A stretch of 41,384 bases of DNA from Acidimicrobiales bacterium (GTDB lineage: Bacteria; Actinomycetota; Acidimicrobiia; Acidimicrobiales; Iamiaceae): contig DASQKY010000006.1 of assembly GCA_035630295.1 (NCBI GenBank), positions 1 to 41,384 on the forward strand. The letters run 5' to 3'. Made by a program: the position numbers and the translations under genes. Shown one piece after another: positions 31,434-38,480 of this stretch; position 1 is the stretch's first letter, and each line of letters begins with the position of its first letter. Under the pieces are notes generated by a model, which saw only the letters and a list, made by a program, of their open reading frames with translations, made no database searches and had not been told where the DNA came from.

Positions 31434-32465
31434 TCAGGCCTCGGGCGGCGGCTTGCGGGCCCGGGAGGGGGCGACCCGGGGCGGCTCGTTGGGCTGCTTG
31501 GGGTAGACGGGCGGCCACGGCGCGTCCATGAGGCCGGCGGCCATGTCCCGCTCGTGGAGGGCCAGGAGGGGCTCCAGCGTTTGGGGCCGGGTGTGCATCC
31601 CGGTCCACGGATCGCCGTCGGCGGCCACCCGGCGGGCCACCACCGGCATGGTGAACCGGTCGGGGTGGAAGCCGGGGTCGAGCTCGTCCCAGTGGAACGG
31701 GGTCGACACCTGGGCCCCGGGCCGGGCCCGCACGCACCACGCCCCGAACACGGTCTTGTGGGGGGCGTTCTGGTTGAAGTCCACGAACACCCGGCGGCCC
31801 CGCTCCTCCTTCCACCACGCCGCGGTGACCAGGTCGGGGTGGCGGCGCTCCAGCTCCCGGGCCAGGGCCACGGCCGCGGCCCGGACCTGGTAGCCGTCCC
31901 AGCGGGGCTCCAGCCGAAGGTAGATGTGGATGCCGCGGTTGCCGGTGGTCTTGGGCCAGCCGGCCAGGCCCAGCTCCTCCAGCAGGGCCCGCACCGCGTG
32001 GGCCGCCTCGCGCACCATGGCGAAGTCGACACCGGGGGTGGGGTCGAGGTCGATGCGGAGCTCGTCCGCGTGCTCCGGGTCGTCGGCCCGGGCCGGCCAC
32101 ACGTGGAAGCCCAGGCACCCCTTGTTGACGGCCCAGGCCACGTGGGCCAGGTCGGCGGCCACCAGGGCGTTGGACGTGGTGCCGTTGGGGGTGCTGACCT
32201 CGGTGGTCTGCAGCCAGGAGGTGGAGCCCCGATCGACCCGCTTCTGGAAGAACGACGACCCCTCGGCCCCGTCGGGGAACCGCTGGAGCAGCACCGGCCG
32301 GCCCCCCATGGCGGCCAGGAGCGGGCCCTCCACCGCCGAGTAGAAGTCGATGAGGTCGCCCTTGGTCTCTCCCCGCTCGGAGAAGAACACCTTGTCGAGG
32401 TTGGAGACGGCCAGCTCCCGGCCGGCCACCTCGATCGTGGTCTCGTCGTCCTTCGCCTTGCCCAC
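31434..32465 (-). CDS. LigD-type DNA polymerase (primase-polymerase) domain protein
   Basis: A 343-residue stand-alone polymerase domain like that of LigD, used in Ku-dependent end joining to fill gaps and add ribonucleotides. Motifs in order are NLDKVFF near the start, FHVWPARADDPEHADELRIDLDPTPG with the catalytic Asp-x-Asp, TTGNRGIHIYLRL with the catalytic His, and VFVDFNQNAPHKTVFGAWCVRARPGA. There is no ligase or phosphoesterase domain in this chain or nearby. The C-tail is Pro/Arg-rich. It starts at a GTG with AGGAGG twelve bases upstream, a long spacing. A TAGGGT -10 (32505-32510, minus strand) lies 40 bp ahead. Ku lies 24 kb away. Confidence 0.93.
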   Translation of the reverse strand: MGKAKDDETTIEVAGRELAVSNLDKVFFSERGETKGDLIDFYSAVEGPLLAAMGGRPVLLQRFPDGAEGSSFFQKRVDRGSTSWLQTTEVSTPNGTTSNALVAADLAHVAWAVNKGCLGFHVWPARADDPEHADELRIDLDPTPGVDFAMVREAAHAVRALLEELGLAGWPKTTGNRGIHIYLRLEPRWDGYQVRAAAVALARELERRHPDLVTAAWWKEERGRRVFVDFNQNAPHKTVFGAWCVRARPGAQVSTPFHWDELDPGFHPDRFTMPVVARRVAADGDPWTGMHTRPQTLEPLLALHERDMAAGLMDAPWPPVYPKQPNEPPRVAPSRARKPPPEA

Positions 32466-32504
32466 GACCGGCGCGCACCTCCTGCTCCGCCGCGACCGCT
32501 GGCG

Positions 32505-32510
32505 ACCCTA
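32505..32510 (-). promoter_or_regulatory. Candidate -10 of the LigD-polymerase gene
   Basis: TAGGGT on the minus strand, the same hexamer as the -10 of the ABC importer and of the tandem MarR gene. Transcription would start near 32498, giving a leader of about 33 bases with an AGGAGG site. Confidence 0.4.
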
Positions 32511-32550
32511 GCGCCGGGGTGGTGGGGCGCTGGCCGCTGGGTCACCACAG

Positions 32551-32973
32551 CTATGGGGCGGTGGAGATGGCCTCCACCAACTCGCCCACCTGGTCCTCGG
32601 GGCAGGCCCGGGCCAGGTCGGCCTGGCTGACCATGCCCACCAGCTCGGTGCCGTCGATCACCGGCAGCCGGCGCACGGCGTGGTCGGCCATGGTGCGCAT
32701 GGCCTCCTCCAGGGAGTCGTCGGCCCCGATGGTCACCACCTCGTCCTGGTCGGCCAGCTCGCCCACGGTGGTGGAGGTGGGGTCGAGGCCCTGGGCCAGG
32801 ACCTTCACCACCAGGTCCCGGTCGGTGACCATGCCCTCCAGCCGGCCCTCGGCGTTGCACACCGGCAGGGCGCCGACATCGCCGTCGGCCAGCTGTCGAG
32901 CGGCGTCGATGACCCGGTCCTCGGTGTTCAGGTGCTGGACGCCCTCGGTCATGATCTCGCGTGCCGTGGTCAT
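32551..32973 (-). CDS. Two-CBS-domain protein
   Basis: A 140-residue protein made of two CBS motifs in tandem, about 8-58 and 75-130 (REIMTEGVQHLNTEDRVIDA, GALPVCNAEGRLEGMVTDRDLV, then VVTIGADDSLEEAMRTMADHAVRRLPVID, LVGMVSQADLA). Such stand-alone pairs form discs that bind adenine nucleotides and sense energy state or act as stress proteins. The partner is unknown. The ATG at 32973 follows AGAGGA eight bases upstream; a longer in-frame extension lacks a site. It is monocistronic, between the LigD-polymerase gene and the alkylation-repair operon, all on the minus strand. Confidence 0.9.
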   Translation of the reverse strand: MTTAREIMTEGVQHLNTEDRVIDAARQLADGDVGALPVCNAEGRLEGMVTDRDLVVKVLAQGLDPTSTTVGELADQDEVVTIGADDSLEEAMRTMADHAVRRLPVIDGTELVGMVSQADLARACPEDQVGELVEAISTAP

Positions 32974-33034
32974 GGGGTGTTCCTCTCGGTCCGGTACCGC
33001 CGGCGGGCGGGACCCACCGACGCTCACCGCGAGG

Positions 33035-33313
33035 TCACCGGACAAACATGTGGCCCGGCTCCGCCTTCCACCGGTCGTAGGCGGGCCGCAGGCACACGGC
33101 GCAGGGCCGGTAGCCGGCGGCCACGGCCGTGTCCTCGTCGGCGAAGAACACCCGGTCGGCCACGTAGCCGCCCCGGGCCAGGGCCCGCAGGGCCGACGGG
33201 CAGTCGAGCCGCCCGTAGATGCGGCTGCGGCGGTGGCCGCCCAGCGTCCCGGGTCGGGGGCTGTCGACGGGCTGGCCGTCGGGCCCGACCAGCCTCCAGG
33301 TCCGGGCGGTCAC
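33035..33313 (-). CDS. Stand-alone Ada-type zinc-binding domain protein
   Basis: A 92-residue protein matching the metal-binding domain of Ada, without any AraC or methyltransferase domain. HRRSRIYGRLDCPSALRAL (27-45) and YRPCAVCLRPAYDRWK (68-83) form the zinc site with Cys38, Cys71 and Cys74. In E. coli Ada this place reads Y-C-R-P-S-C, the first Cys being the methyl acceptor and a zinc ligand. Here the aligned residue is Gly34, so methylphosphotriester repair by that Cys looks impossible. The GTG start overlaps the stop of the oxygenase gene (GTGA). It is the last gene of a four-gene coupled operon. A DNA-binding or accessory role in alkylation repair is inferred. Confidence 0.85.
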   Translation of the reverse strand: MTARTWRLVGPDGQPVDSPRPGTLGGHRRSRIYGRLDCPSALRALARGGYVADRVFFADEDTAVAAGYRPCAVCLRPAYDRWKAEPGHMFVR

Positions 33314-34035
33314 GAGGCGTCGTGGAACAGGAGGCCGAGGGTGTGGCGCCGCCCGGCGCGCACGGTGCTGACCCCGTGGCGCATGGGACCGGCCGACCAG
33401 CCCCGGGCCGTCCGCACCGGGCGGTCCCGGGTGGTGACCACCACGGCGTGGCCCTTGGGGATGGCGATGGTGGTGGCCCGGGACTGGGCCCGGGGTCGCT
33501 GCTCGACCACCACCAGCTCGCCGCCCTGGTGGTCGACCCCGGGCGTGTCGAGGCCGATGACCACCTGGAGGGGGAAGACGAGGTCGCCGTAGAGGTCGCG
33601 GTGCAGGGCGTTCCAGTCGCCGGGGCCGTAGCGCAGGAGCAGGGGGGTGGGCCGGGCCTGGCCCTCGGCGTGGCACCGCTCCAGCCACTCCTCCAGGTCG
33701 TCGGGCCAGGGCGCGGGCTGGCCCCGCCGGGCCGCCCACTCCCGGGCGATGGGCAGGAGGCAGGGCCAGAAGGCGGCCCGCAGCCGGGCCACGGTGTCGG
33801 GCAGCGGGTAGGCGAAGTAGCGGTACTGGCCCTGGCCGAAGCGGTGGCGGGCCATGTCGATGGTGGAGCGGAACCGGCCGTCCTCGTCGTAGAGGGCGAC
33901 CATCGCGGCGCACGCCACGTCGTCGAGCACGGGCCCGGCCACAGCCACGCCGACGTCGTCGAGGTCGGCCCGCACCTCGCCCCAGCGCAGCGCGTCGACC
34001 GCCTCGGCCCGGGCCGGCGCCGTCGGGGTGGTCAC
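33310..34035 (-). CDS. 2OG-Fe(II) oxygenase, DNA-alkylation-repair type
   Basis: A 241-residue dioxygenase resembling the family annotated as oxidative demethylation of damaged DNA (Pfam Oxygenase-NA), distinct from AlkB. The iron site is the His-x-Asp of NALHRDLYGDLVFPLQ (His145, Asp147) plus His220 in PMRHGVSTV; Arg230 is placed to bind 2-oxoglutarate. The motif FGQGQYRYFAYPLP upstream is typical. It would remove N-alkyl groups from bases as aldehydes, leaving intact DNA. Both the start (GTG overlapping the ogt stop) and the stop (overlapping the Ada-domain start) are of the GTGA type, so the three proteins are made together. Confidence 0.87.
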   Translation of the reverse strand: MTTPTAPARAEAVDALRWGEVRADLDDVGVAVAGPVLDDVACAAMVALYDEDGRFRSTIDMARHRFGQGQYRYFAYPLPDTVARLRAAFWPCLLPIAREWAARRGQPAPWPDDLEEWLERCHAEGQARPTPLLLRYGPGDWNALHRDLYGDLVFPLQVVIGLDTPGVDHQGGELVVVEQRPRAQSRATTIAIPKGHAVVVTTRDRPVRTARGWSAGPMRHGVSTVRAGRRHTLGLLFHDAS

Positions 34036-34655
34036 GCCGCCGCCTCCATGGCCAGGAGGGCGACCTTGGTGTCGGTGCCCCCCAGGTACTGGCCGATGGT
34101 GCCGTCGCTGCGGACCACCCGGTGGCAGGGGACCACCACGGGCACGGGGTTGTGCGAGCAGGCGCTGCCCACGGCCCGGACCGCCCGGGCGTTGCCGGCC
34201 GCCGCGGCCAGGGCGGCGTAGCTGGTGGTGGTGCCGTAGGCGATGTCGGCCAACCGCTCGATGACGGCCCGCCGGAAGCCGCCGACCAGGCGGAGGTCGA
34301 CGGGCACGTCGAAGCGGCGGCGCCGCCCGGCGAAGTACTCCTCCAGCTGCCGGGCCGCCTCGTCGGTGCCTCGGCCCGAGCGGAGGATGCGGGGGCTGAC
34401 CAGCTGGGCCAGCGTGGCGAGGACGGTGTCGTGGCCCTCGACCTCGAAGGCCACCCTGACGACCCCCTCGGGGGTGGCGGCCACCAGGAGGGAGCCGTAG
34501 GGGCTGTCGGTGGTGCGGTAGGCCACGTCGAGGAGGCCCTCGTCCGCGGCGCCGGTGGTGAGCCGGTCGTGCAGGGCGGCGGCGGTGCCGGGGTCGGGGC
34601 CGGTGCCGGTGAGGGCGCGGGACAGGGCCGGCGGGAGCTGGGTGTCGGGGATCAT
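34032..34655 (-). CDS. ogt: Methylated-DNA-[protein]-cysteine S-methyltransferase
   Basis: A 207-residue suicide methyltransferase that takes methyl groups from O6-methylguanine onto its own Cys. The active site PCHRVV has Cys177. The helix-turn-helix DNA-binding part (YGTTTSYAALAAAAGNARAVRAVGSAC, about 140-166) and the Asn hinge SHNPVPVVV precede it, and GGTDTKVALLAMEA closes the domain. The N-terminal 45 residues are an extension of unknown role, more than the usual ribonuclease-like domain needs. The ATG overlaps the sigma-factor stop (ATGA), and the stop overlaps the oxygenase start. Confidence 0.95.
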   Translation of the reverse strand: MIPDTQLPPALSRALTGTGPDPGTAAALHDRLTTGAADEGLLDVAYRTTDSPYGSLLVAATPEGVVRVAFEVEGHDTVLATLAQLVSPRILRSGRGTDEAARQLEEYFAGRRRRFDVPVDLRLVGGFRRAVIERLADIAYGTTTSYAALAAAAGNARAVRAVGSACSHNPVPVVVPCHRVVRSDGTIGQYLGGTDTKVALLAMEAAA

Positions 34656-35128
34656 GGTCTGGTTCCCTTCGGGTAGGTGGCACGGAGGTGGGCGATGCCG
34701 TCGGCGGCGTTGCGCCGGGCCGCGGCTTCACTGCTCTCGATCAGGGGGCCGACCTCGGCGTAGGGGAGGCCGGCCACGTGGTGGAGGACGACCGCGGCGC
34801 GCTGCTTGGGGGCCAGCGCGGCCAGGGCGGCCCGCAGGGCCTCGTCGGGCGGCTCGGGTATGCCCTCGGCCGACGCTCGCTCGGGCGGGTCACCGACGGG
34901 GGAGGGCGCCCGCCCGGCCCGCCGGATCTGGTCGATGGCCTTGCGGTGGGCGATGGTGACGAGCCAGGCCCGCACGTCGCTGCCGGGCCGGAGGTCCGGG
35001 TAGGCCCGCAGGGCCGACAGGAACGTCTCGGACCAGGCGTCGTCGGCGTCGGCCGGGGCCAGCAGGGCGCGGCACACCCGCCACACCACCGGCCCGTGCC
35101 GGCCCACGACCTCCTCGAACGGCTCCAT
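34652..35128 (-). CDS. ECF-type RNA polymerase sigma factor
   Basis: A 158-residue sigma-70-family protein with only regions 2 and 4, as in ECF factors. Region 2 is DADDAWSETFLSALRAYPDL to VRAWLVTIAHRKAIDQIRR, and region 4 is ALAALAPKQRAAVVLHHVAGL followed by YAEVGPLIESSEAAARRNAADGI, the helix-turn-helix. No anti-sigma gene is adjacent. It heads a four-gene operon whose other members are alkylation-repair proteins, all coupled by start/stop overlap, so it probably controls them and itself. The ATG is chosen since GGGGG is five bases upstream; a GTG two codons earlier is possible. The upstream region contains CGTTGACC but no convincing -35/-10 pair. Confidence 0.9.
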   Translation of the reverse strand: MEPFEEVVGRHGPVVWRVCRALLAPADADDAWSETFLSALRAYPDLRPGSDVRAWLVTIAHRKAIDQIRRAGRAPSPVGDPPERASAEGIPEPPDEALRAALAALAPKQRAAVVLHHVAGLPYAEVGPLIESSEAAARRNAADGIAHLRATYPKGTRP

Positions 35129-35336
35129 CCTCACCCCCGGTCAACGCTCCGGCGCCCCGATGTGTGAGGTCTGGCGGGAGGAGCGCTGACCCTGGGCCGT
35201 GGCGGTGGCTGCGCCCTCCAGTGTGGCCCGGTCGTCACCGGCCCGGGGCCGCGGGGCGGGACGTGGGCGATCAGGTGGGGCGGTCACCCGTGCCGGGGAG
35301 GAGGGCCGGGCCGGGGTGTGAGTGGAGAGCCGAGGC
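35129..35336. other. Intergenic region upstream of the sigma-factor operon
   Basis: About 200 bp with no supported gene. It must hold the promoter of the sigma-ogt-oxygenase-Ada operon, read on the minus strand, and the end of the small acidic protein message. No TANNNT element or inverted repeat of convincing length is seen. Confidence 0.4.
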
Positions 35337-35525
35337 TCAGGGCCTGAGGCTGGGCGGGCCCTCGGGGTCGTCGTGCTGGTGCTCGGGCTCACCGGGGGGG
35401 ATGAGGCTCCAGTCGGTGCCGGCCACCCCGTCCTCGTCGTAGGTGGTGCCGTCCTCGTCGTAGGTGGTGCCGTCGCCCTCGCCCCCCTCGTCGGGTGGCG
35501 TCTCGGGATGGTCGGGATCGGTCAT
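35337..35525 (-). CDS. Small acidic repeat-containing protein
   Basis: An unrecognised 62-residue protein, very rich in Asp, Glu, Pro and Gly (begins MTDPDHPETPPDEGG). It contains DGTTYDE twice in tandem, encoded by a perfect 21-bp direct repeat, then GTDWSLIPPGEPEH. GGGAGGGC precedes the ATG at a suitable distance, which is the main reason for accepting it as a gene. No signal peptide or membrane segment is present, and it is probably disordered. It lies on the same strand as, and upstream of, the alkylation-repair operon, separated by 208 bp. Confidence 0.6.
   Translation of the reverse strand: MTDPDHPETPPDEGGEGDGTTYDEDGTTYDEDGVAGTDWSLIPPGEPEHQHDDPEGPPSLRP
35430..35471. repeat. Perfect 21-bp direct repeat in the small acidic protein gene
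   Basis: Two identical 21-base units (35430-35450 and 35451-35471) start GTCCTCGTCGTAGGTGG on the plus strand. They are in frame and duplicate DGTTYDE in the encoded protein. Confidence 0.95.
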
Positions 35526-35651
35526 GCCCTCCCGCTCGCCCCCGGGGGCCGGTCCCAAACAGCCCGGCCCCCGGCTGGCGGCCCCCCACCGGGCCTCCCG
35601 GGGGCGGGACCGCGCTCTCGGCAACCCCTTCGACCGCTCGCGGGCCCCGTG

Positions 35652-35657
35652 TACGTT
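35652..35657 (+). promoter_or_regulatory. Leaderless -10 of the P-loop protein gene
   Basis: TACGTT followed by six bases (GGCCCG) and ATG 35664. No Shine-Dalgarno sequence is present, which fits a leaderless transcript. Confidence 0.4.
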
Positions 35658-35663
35658 GGCCCG

Positions 35664-36197
35664 ATGGCAGGGGGGTCGAAGGCGCTGCTGGTCACCGGCC
35701 CGGGTGGCAGTGGCAAGAGCACCCTGGCCCGGAGCGTCGCCGAACGGTTGGGCTGGGCCTACGTGAGCGAGGACGAGTACTGGGTCGAGAACGGCTGGGG
35801 CTCGGGCCTGAGGAGCCCCGAGCACGAACGCATCGTCCAGGAGCAGGTGGCCAGGGACCTGGTGGCCGCCCACGACGCCGGCCGTGGCGTCGCTCTCGAG
35901 TTCATCCTGTACAGCTTCCCGCCCAACCCGTTGACCGCCTACCAGGACGTGCTGTCGGGCCACGGGATCGCGTACGAGACGGTGGCGTTGAAGCCCACGG
36001 TCGACGAGGTCCTCCGGCGCATGCAGCAGCGAGGGCGACCGGGTGACGTCGATCTCGAACGACGCCGCCAGGATGCCGAGCTCCAGGTGATGATCCTGGA
36101 GTTGAGCGACATCGACCCCGACTGGATCATCGATCCGACCGGCCGGACGGTCGAGGACCTGTGCCAGGAGTGCGCGGCGAGGCTCGGCCAGGCCTGA
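35664..36197 (+). CDS. P-loop AAA/kinase-like protein
   Basis: A 177-residue nucleotide-binding protein of the small-kinase P-loop class. Walker A is GPGGSGKSTLAR at about 12-23, followed by AYVSEDEYWVENGWGSGLRS, where Asp/Glu replace the DxD of shikimate- or gluconate-kinase-like enzymes. GVALEFILYSFPPN is the Walker B-like strand, and RRMQQRGRPGD resembles a lid with Arg residues. It likely phosphorylates a small molecule; the substrate is unknown. The start is supported by a leaderless -10 six bases upstream. It stands alone, converging with the sortase gene. Confidence 0.8.
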   Translation: MAGGSKALLVTGPGGSGKSTLARSVAERLGWAYVSEDEYWVENGWGSGLRSPEHERIVQEQVARDLVAAHDAGRGVALEFILYSFPPNPLTAYQDVLSGHGIAYETVALKPTVDEVLRRMQQRGRPGDVDLERRRQDAELQVMILELSDIDPDWIIDPTGRTVEDLCQECAARLGQA

Positions 36198-36238
36198 CCG
36201 GGCCGCATCCGGGAGGGCCTGGAGGACCGGCCGGTCAC

Positions 36239-37012
36239 TCAGGGCTGGGCGACGGCGGAGACGACGCGGCGGTGGTCGTGGGTGTCACCGCGGAAGGTGC
36301 CGGCGCAGGTGATGAGGGTCAGGTGGGAGAGCCCGTCGGTCGAGGGCTGGGGGTGCATGCCGGCGACGGGGCCGGCGCCGTAGATGCGGTCGAGCACCTC
36401 GGGCCGGGCGGCCTCCTCGAGGGAGTACTCGGTCGTCTCGGTGACCACGAACCGGGTCCCGAGGCCGGTGCGCAGGTCCTGCACCACGATCGGGTCCCCG
36501 GGGACCATCTCGTCGAGGCGGGCGAAGATGCCCGGTCCGTAGCGGCTGCCGATGTGGCCGGCGATGAGGGCGGTGCTGGCCGCCCCCGGCACGGCGCTGC
36601 CGCGGTACCAGAAGGCCTGGCCCCAGACCGGGTCGTCCGCCCCGCCCGTGGGGGCGTCCATGATGTCGTTGGCGCCGAGGCCGACGCCGAGGACGTCGGC
36701 GTGGACGCCGATCGAGGGCAGCTCGAGGGCGATCGGTACCGCCACCGGCCCGGCCCGCAGGTCGAGGGCGGGGTCGACGAGGTCGGCGGGCACGGCGGCG
36801 GCGGGCGGCATCGACGAGACCGCAGTGGGCGGGATGTCGATCGGACGCTCGTCCCCCACCGTCGGTGGTTCGACGACGGCCACGGCCGGCGGGCCGCCCG
36901 GGTCGAGGGCGATGTGAGGAGCGGAGAGGAGCATCACGGCGACGACGATCGTCGTGGTCGACGCCGCCCCCCACGCCCTCCGCCCGACGAAGTGCCGGAG
37001 GGAGGTGACCAC
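36239..37012 (-). CDS. Class F sortase
   Basis: A 257-residue membrane-anchored transpeptidase. An N-terminal hydrophobic segment (about 16-34) is followed by a Pro-rich linker and a sortase fold. The catalytic His is in ALIAGHIGSRYG (His153), Cys in LTLITCAGTF (Cys236), and Arg in HDHRRVV (248 or 249). Opening of the domain with IALELPSIGVHADVLGVG is typical of class F. It would cleave a sorting motif and attach a protein to the cell wall. The GTG start lies one base after the stop of the ice-binding protein gene (TGA G GTG), so that protein is its likely dedicated substrate. Confidence 0.9.
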   Translation of the reverse strand: MVTSLRHFVGRRAWGAASTTTIVVAVMLLSAPHIALDPGGPPAVAVVEPPTVGDERPIDIPPTAVSSMPPAAAVPADLVDPALDLRAGPVAVPIALELPSIGVHADVLGVGLGANDIMDAPTGGADDPVWGQAFWYRGSAVPGAASTALIAGHIGSRYGPGIFARLDEMVPGDPIVVQDLRTGLGTRFVVTETTEYSLEEAARPEVLDRIYGAGPVAGMHPQPSTDGLSHLTLITCAGTFRGDTHDHRRVVSAVAQP

Positions 37013-37013
37013 C

Positions 37014-38261
37014 TCAGCGCGGACGGGCAGTGGGGCGCTTGGTGCGATCCCTGGCGATCAGGGCCAGCCCGACGCACCCGGCGGCGCCGAAGGCGACCGT
37101 GGTGTCGCCCTCACGTCCACCGGGCCCGTCGAGGGCAGCCGGTGCGCCACCGGTCCGGGGCGGGCCGGAGACGCCGGGGACACCCGGTCCGGCCGGGACG
37201 TCCGGGCCCCGGCGGGCACTGGGTCCCGACGTGGTGCTGCCCCGGTACGTGCTGTCTCCGGGGCGGGTCGTGATGCTGCCGTCGGGGGTGGTGGAACCGG
37301 GGGCCGTGGTGCCGGTGAAGGGCACGCCCGAGCTGCCGCCCGTCGTGGTCGTGGTCGTCGTGGTGGTGGTCCCGCCGTCGGTCGTGGGGGCCTCGGTGGT
37401 GGGGCCCTCGGTCGTGGTGCCCTCGGTCGTGGTGCCCTCGGTCGTGGGGGCCTCGGTGGTCGTGGTCGTCGTGGTGGTGGTCTCGTCGTCGACGCAGGCC
37501 GAGGAGGTGAAGGTGTCGTCGATGAGGGTGACGGCGGCGGTGCGGGCCAGCGCTCGCCCGTGGACGGTGGCCCCGGAGAGCACCGAGACCGAGGCGAGGG
37601 CCATGATCGTGCCCTGGAACACCGAGCTGGTGCCGAGGGTCGCCGAGCTCCCGATCTGCCAGTAGACGTTGCAGGCGTCGGCGCCGTTGATGAGCGTCAT
37701 GGTGCTGCCGGTGGCGGTGGTGAGCTCGGCGGCCTGGATGATGAACACCGGGTCGGTCAGGCCTTGGCCGTCGAAGGTGAGGTTGCCGCTGTTGAGCAGG
37801 GCGCCGCCGCCGGGGCCGGCGCTGACGCCGGGGATGAGGGTGACCCCGCTGAGCTGTGCCGTGATGTCGTTGTCGACCGATCGGGTGGCAGCGTTGACGT
37901 AGGCCGTGGTCAGGGCGGCCTGGGCCGAGGCGGCGACGGCGTCGTTGGCGTAGGTCGTCCAGGGAGCGAGGACCTGGCCGGGCGGGAACCCGACGATGGC
38001 GGTCCCGGGGGAGACGCCGAGGTCGCCATCCAGCGTGGTCGGACCGACGTTGGTCACGGTCTCGGCTCCGAGCACGGCGAAGCTGGAGGCGACACCGAGG
38101 GGGACGGTCGGGACGACGGCGGCGCTGGCCGTCCCAGCCGGGGTGAGGAGAGCGATGGCGGCGGCGACGAACGCCAGCACCGTGGCCCTCACGCGCCAGC
38201 GTCGCACGGTGAGGCCGGCGAGGATGACGACGGCGATGACGAGGGTTCCCACGATGAACAT
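37014..38261 (-). CDS. Ice-binding-like (DUF3494) surface protein with Thr-rich stalk
   Basis: A 415-residue secreted protein. The N-terminus has two hydrophobic stretches (about 2-18 and 26-47) split by RRWRVR, the second ending TASA, a plausible signal-peptidase site. Residues about 53-256 are a DUF3494 ice-binding-like domain (LGVASSFAVLGAETVTNVG, TLDGDLGVSPGT, VFIIQAAELTTATGS, NVYWQIGSSATLGTSSVFQG). Then comes a stalk of Thr with Glu/Pro/Gly (261-312), VPFTG, and a C-terminus with PPRTGG (367-372), a hydrophobic stretch (about 387-402) and a basic tail. This is sorting-signal-like, although the motif-to-helix spacing is long. Function may be ice binding or simply adhesion. The ATG has AGGAAGG six bases upstream. 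Confidence 0.88.
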   Translation of the reverse strand: MFIVGTLVIAVVILAGLTVRRWRVRATVLAFVAAAIALLTPAGTASAAVVPTVPLGVASSFAVLGAETVTNVGPTTLDGDLGVSPGTAIVGFPPGQVLAPWTTYANDAVAASAQAALTTAYVNAATRSVDNDITAQLSGVTLIPGVSAGPGGGALLNSGNLTFDGQGLTDPVFIIQAAELTTATGSTMTLINGADACNVYWQIGSSATLGTSSVFQGTIMALASVSVLSGATVHGRALARTAAVTLIDDTFTSSACVDDETTTTTTTTTEAPTTEGTTTEGTTTEGPTTEAPTTDGGTTTTTTTTTTGGSSGVPFTGTTAPGSTTPDGSITTRPGDSTYRGSTTSGPSARRGPDVPAGPGVPGVSGPPRTGGAPAALDGPGGREGDTTVAFGAAGCVGLALIARDRTKRPTARPR

Positions 38262-38460
38262 CGGGGCCTTCCTGCGGCCGGAGCCGAGGCGACACCGGAC
38301 GGCGTCGCCGGTCCGGTAACGATCCTCCATCGGCCGAACATCCGTTCCGATGAGGGTTCGGCACGAGATCCCCCCGACGTCCCCGGCTTCGGTGCGCAGG
38401 TTCAGTCGGCGCGTCTCGGCCCGGCGGGCGAACCCTCGACCGTGTCGGTCGGTGACCGAT
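38262..38460. other. Divergent intergenic region between ice-binding protein and glyA
   Basis: About 200 bp without a supported gene. It holds a 7-bp inverted repeat, ACCGGAC (38294-38300) with GTCCGGT (38311-38317), in the leader of the ice-binding protein message. No known riboswitch is recognised in that direction. Confidence 0.4.
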
Positions 38461-38468
38461 GGCCCGTG

Positions 38469-38474
38469 TAGCGT
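38469..38474 (+). promoter_or_regulatory. -10 element of glyA
   Basis: TAGCGT fits TANNNT and would start transcription near 38481, exactly where the riboswitch P1 helix begins. The -35 is not clear. Confidence 0.5.
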
Positions 38475-38480
38475 CGGAGG

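Noticed and set aside
35141-35392. An 83-codon minus-strand frame upstream of the sigma factor
   Set aside because: It overlaps the small acidic protein gene, is low-complexity Pro/Arg/Thr, and has no ribosome-binding site.
38262-38400. Second riboswitch, for example a ydaO-type element, in front of the ice-binding protein gene
   Set aside because: Some fragments look suggestive on the minus strand, but the ordered conserved blocks could not be placed.
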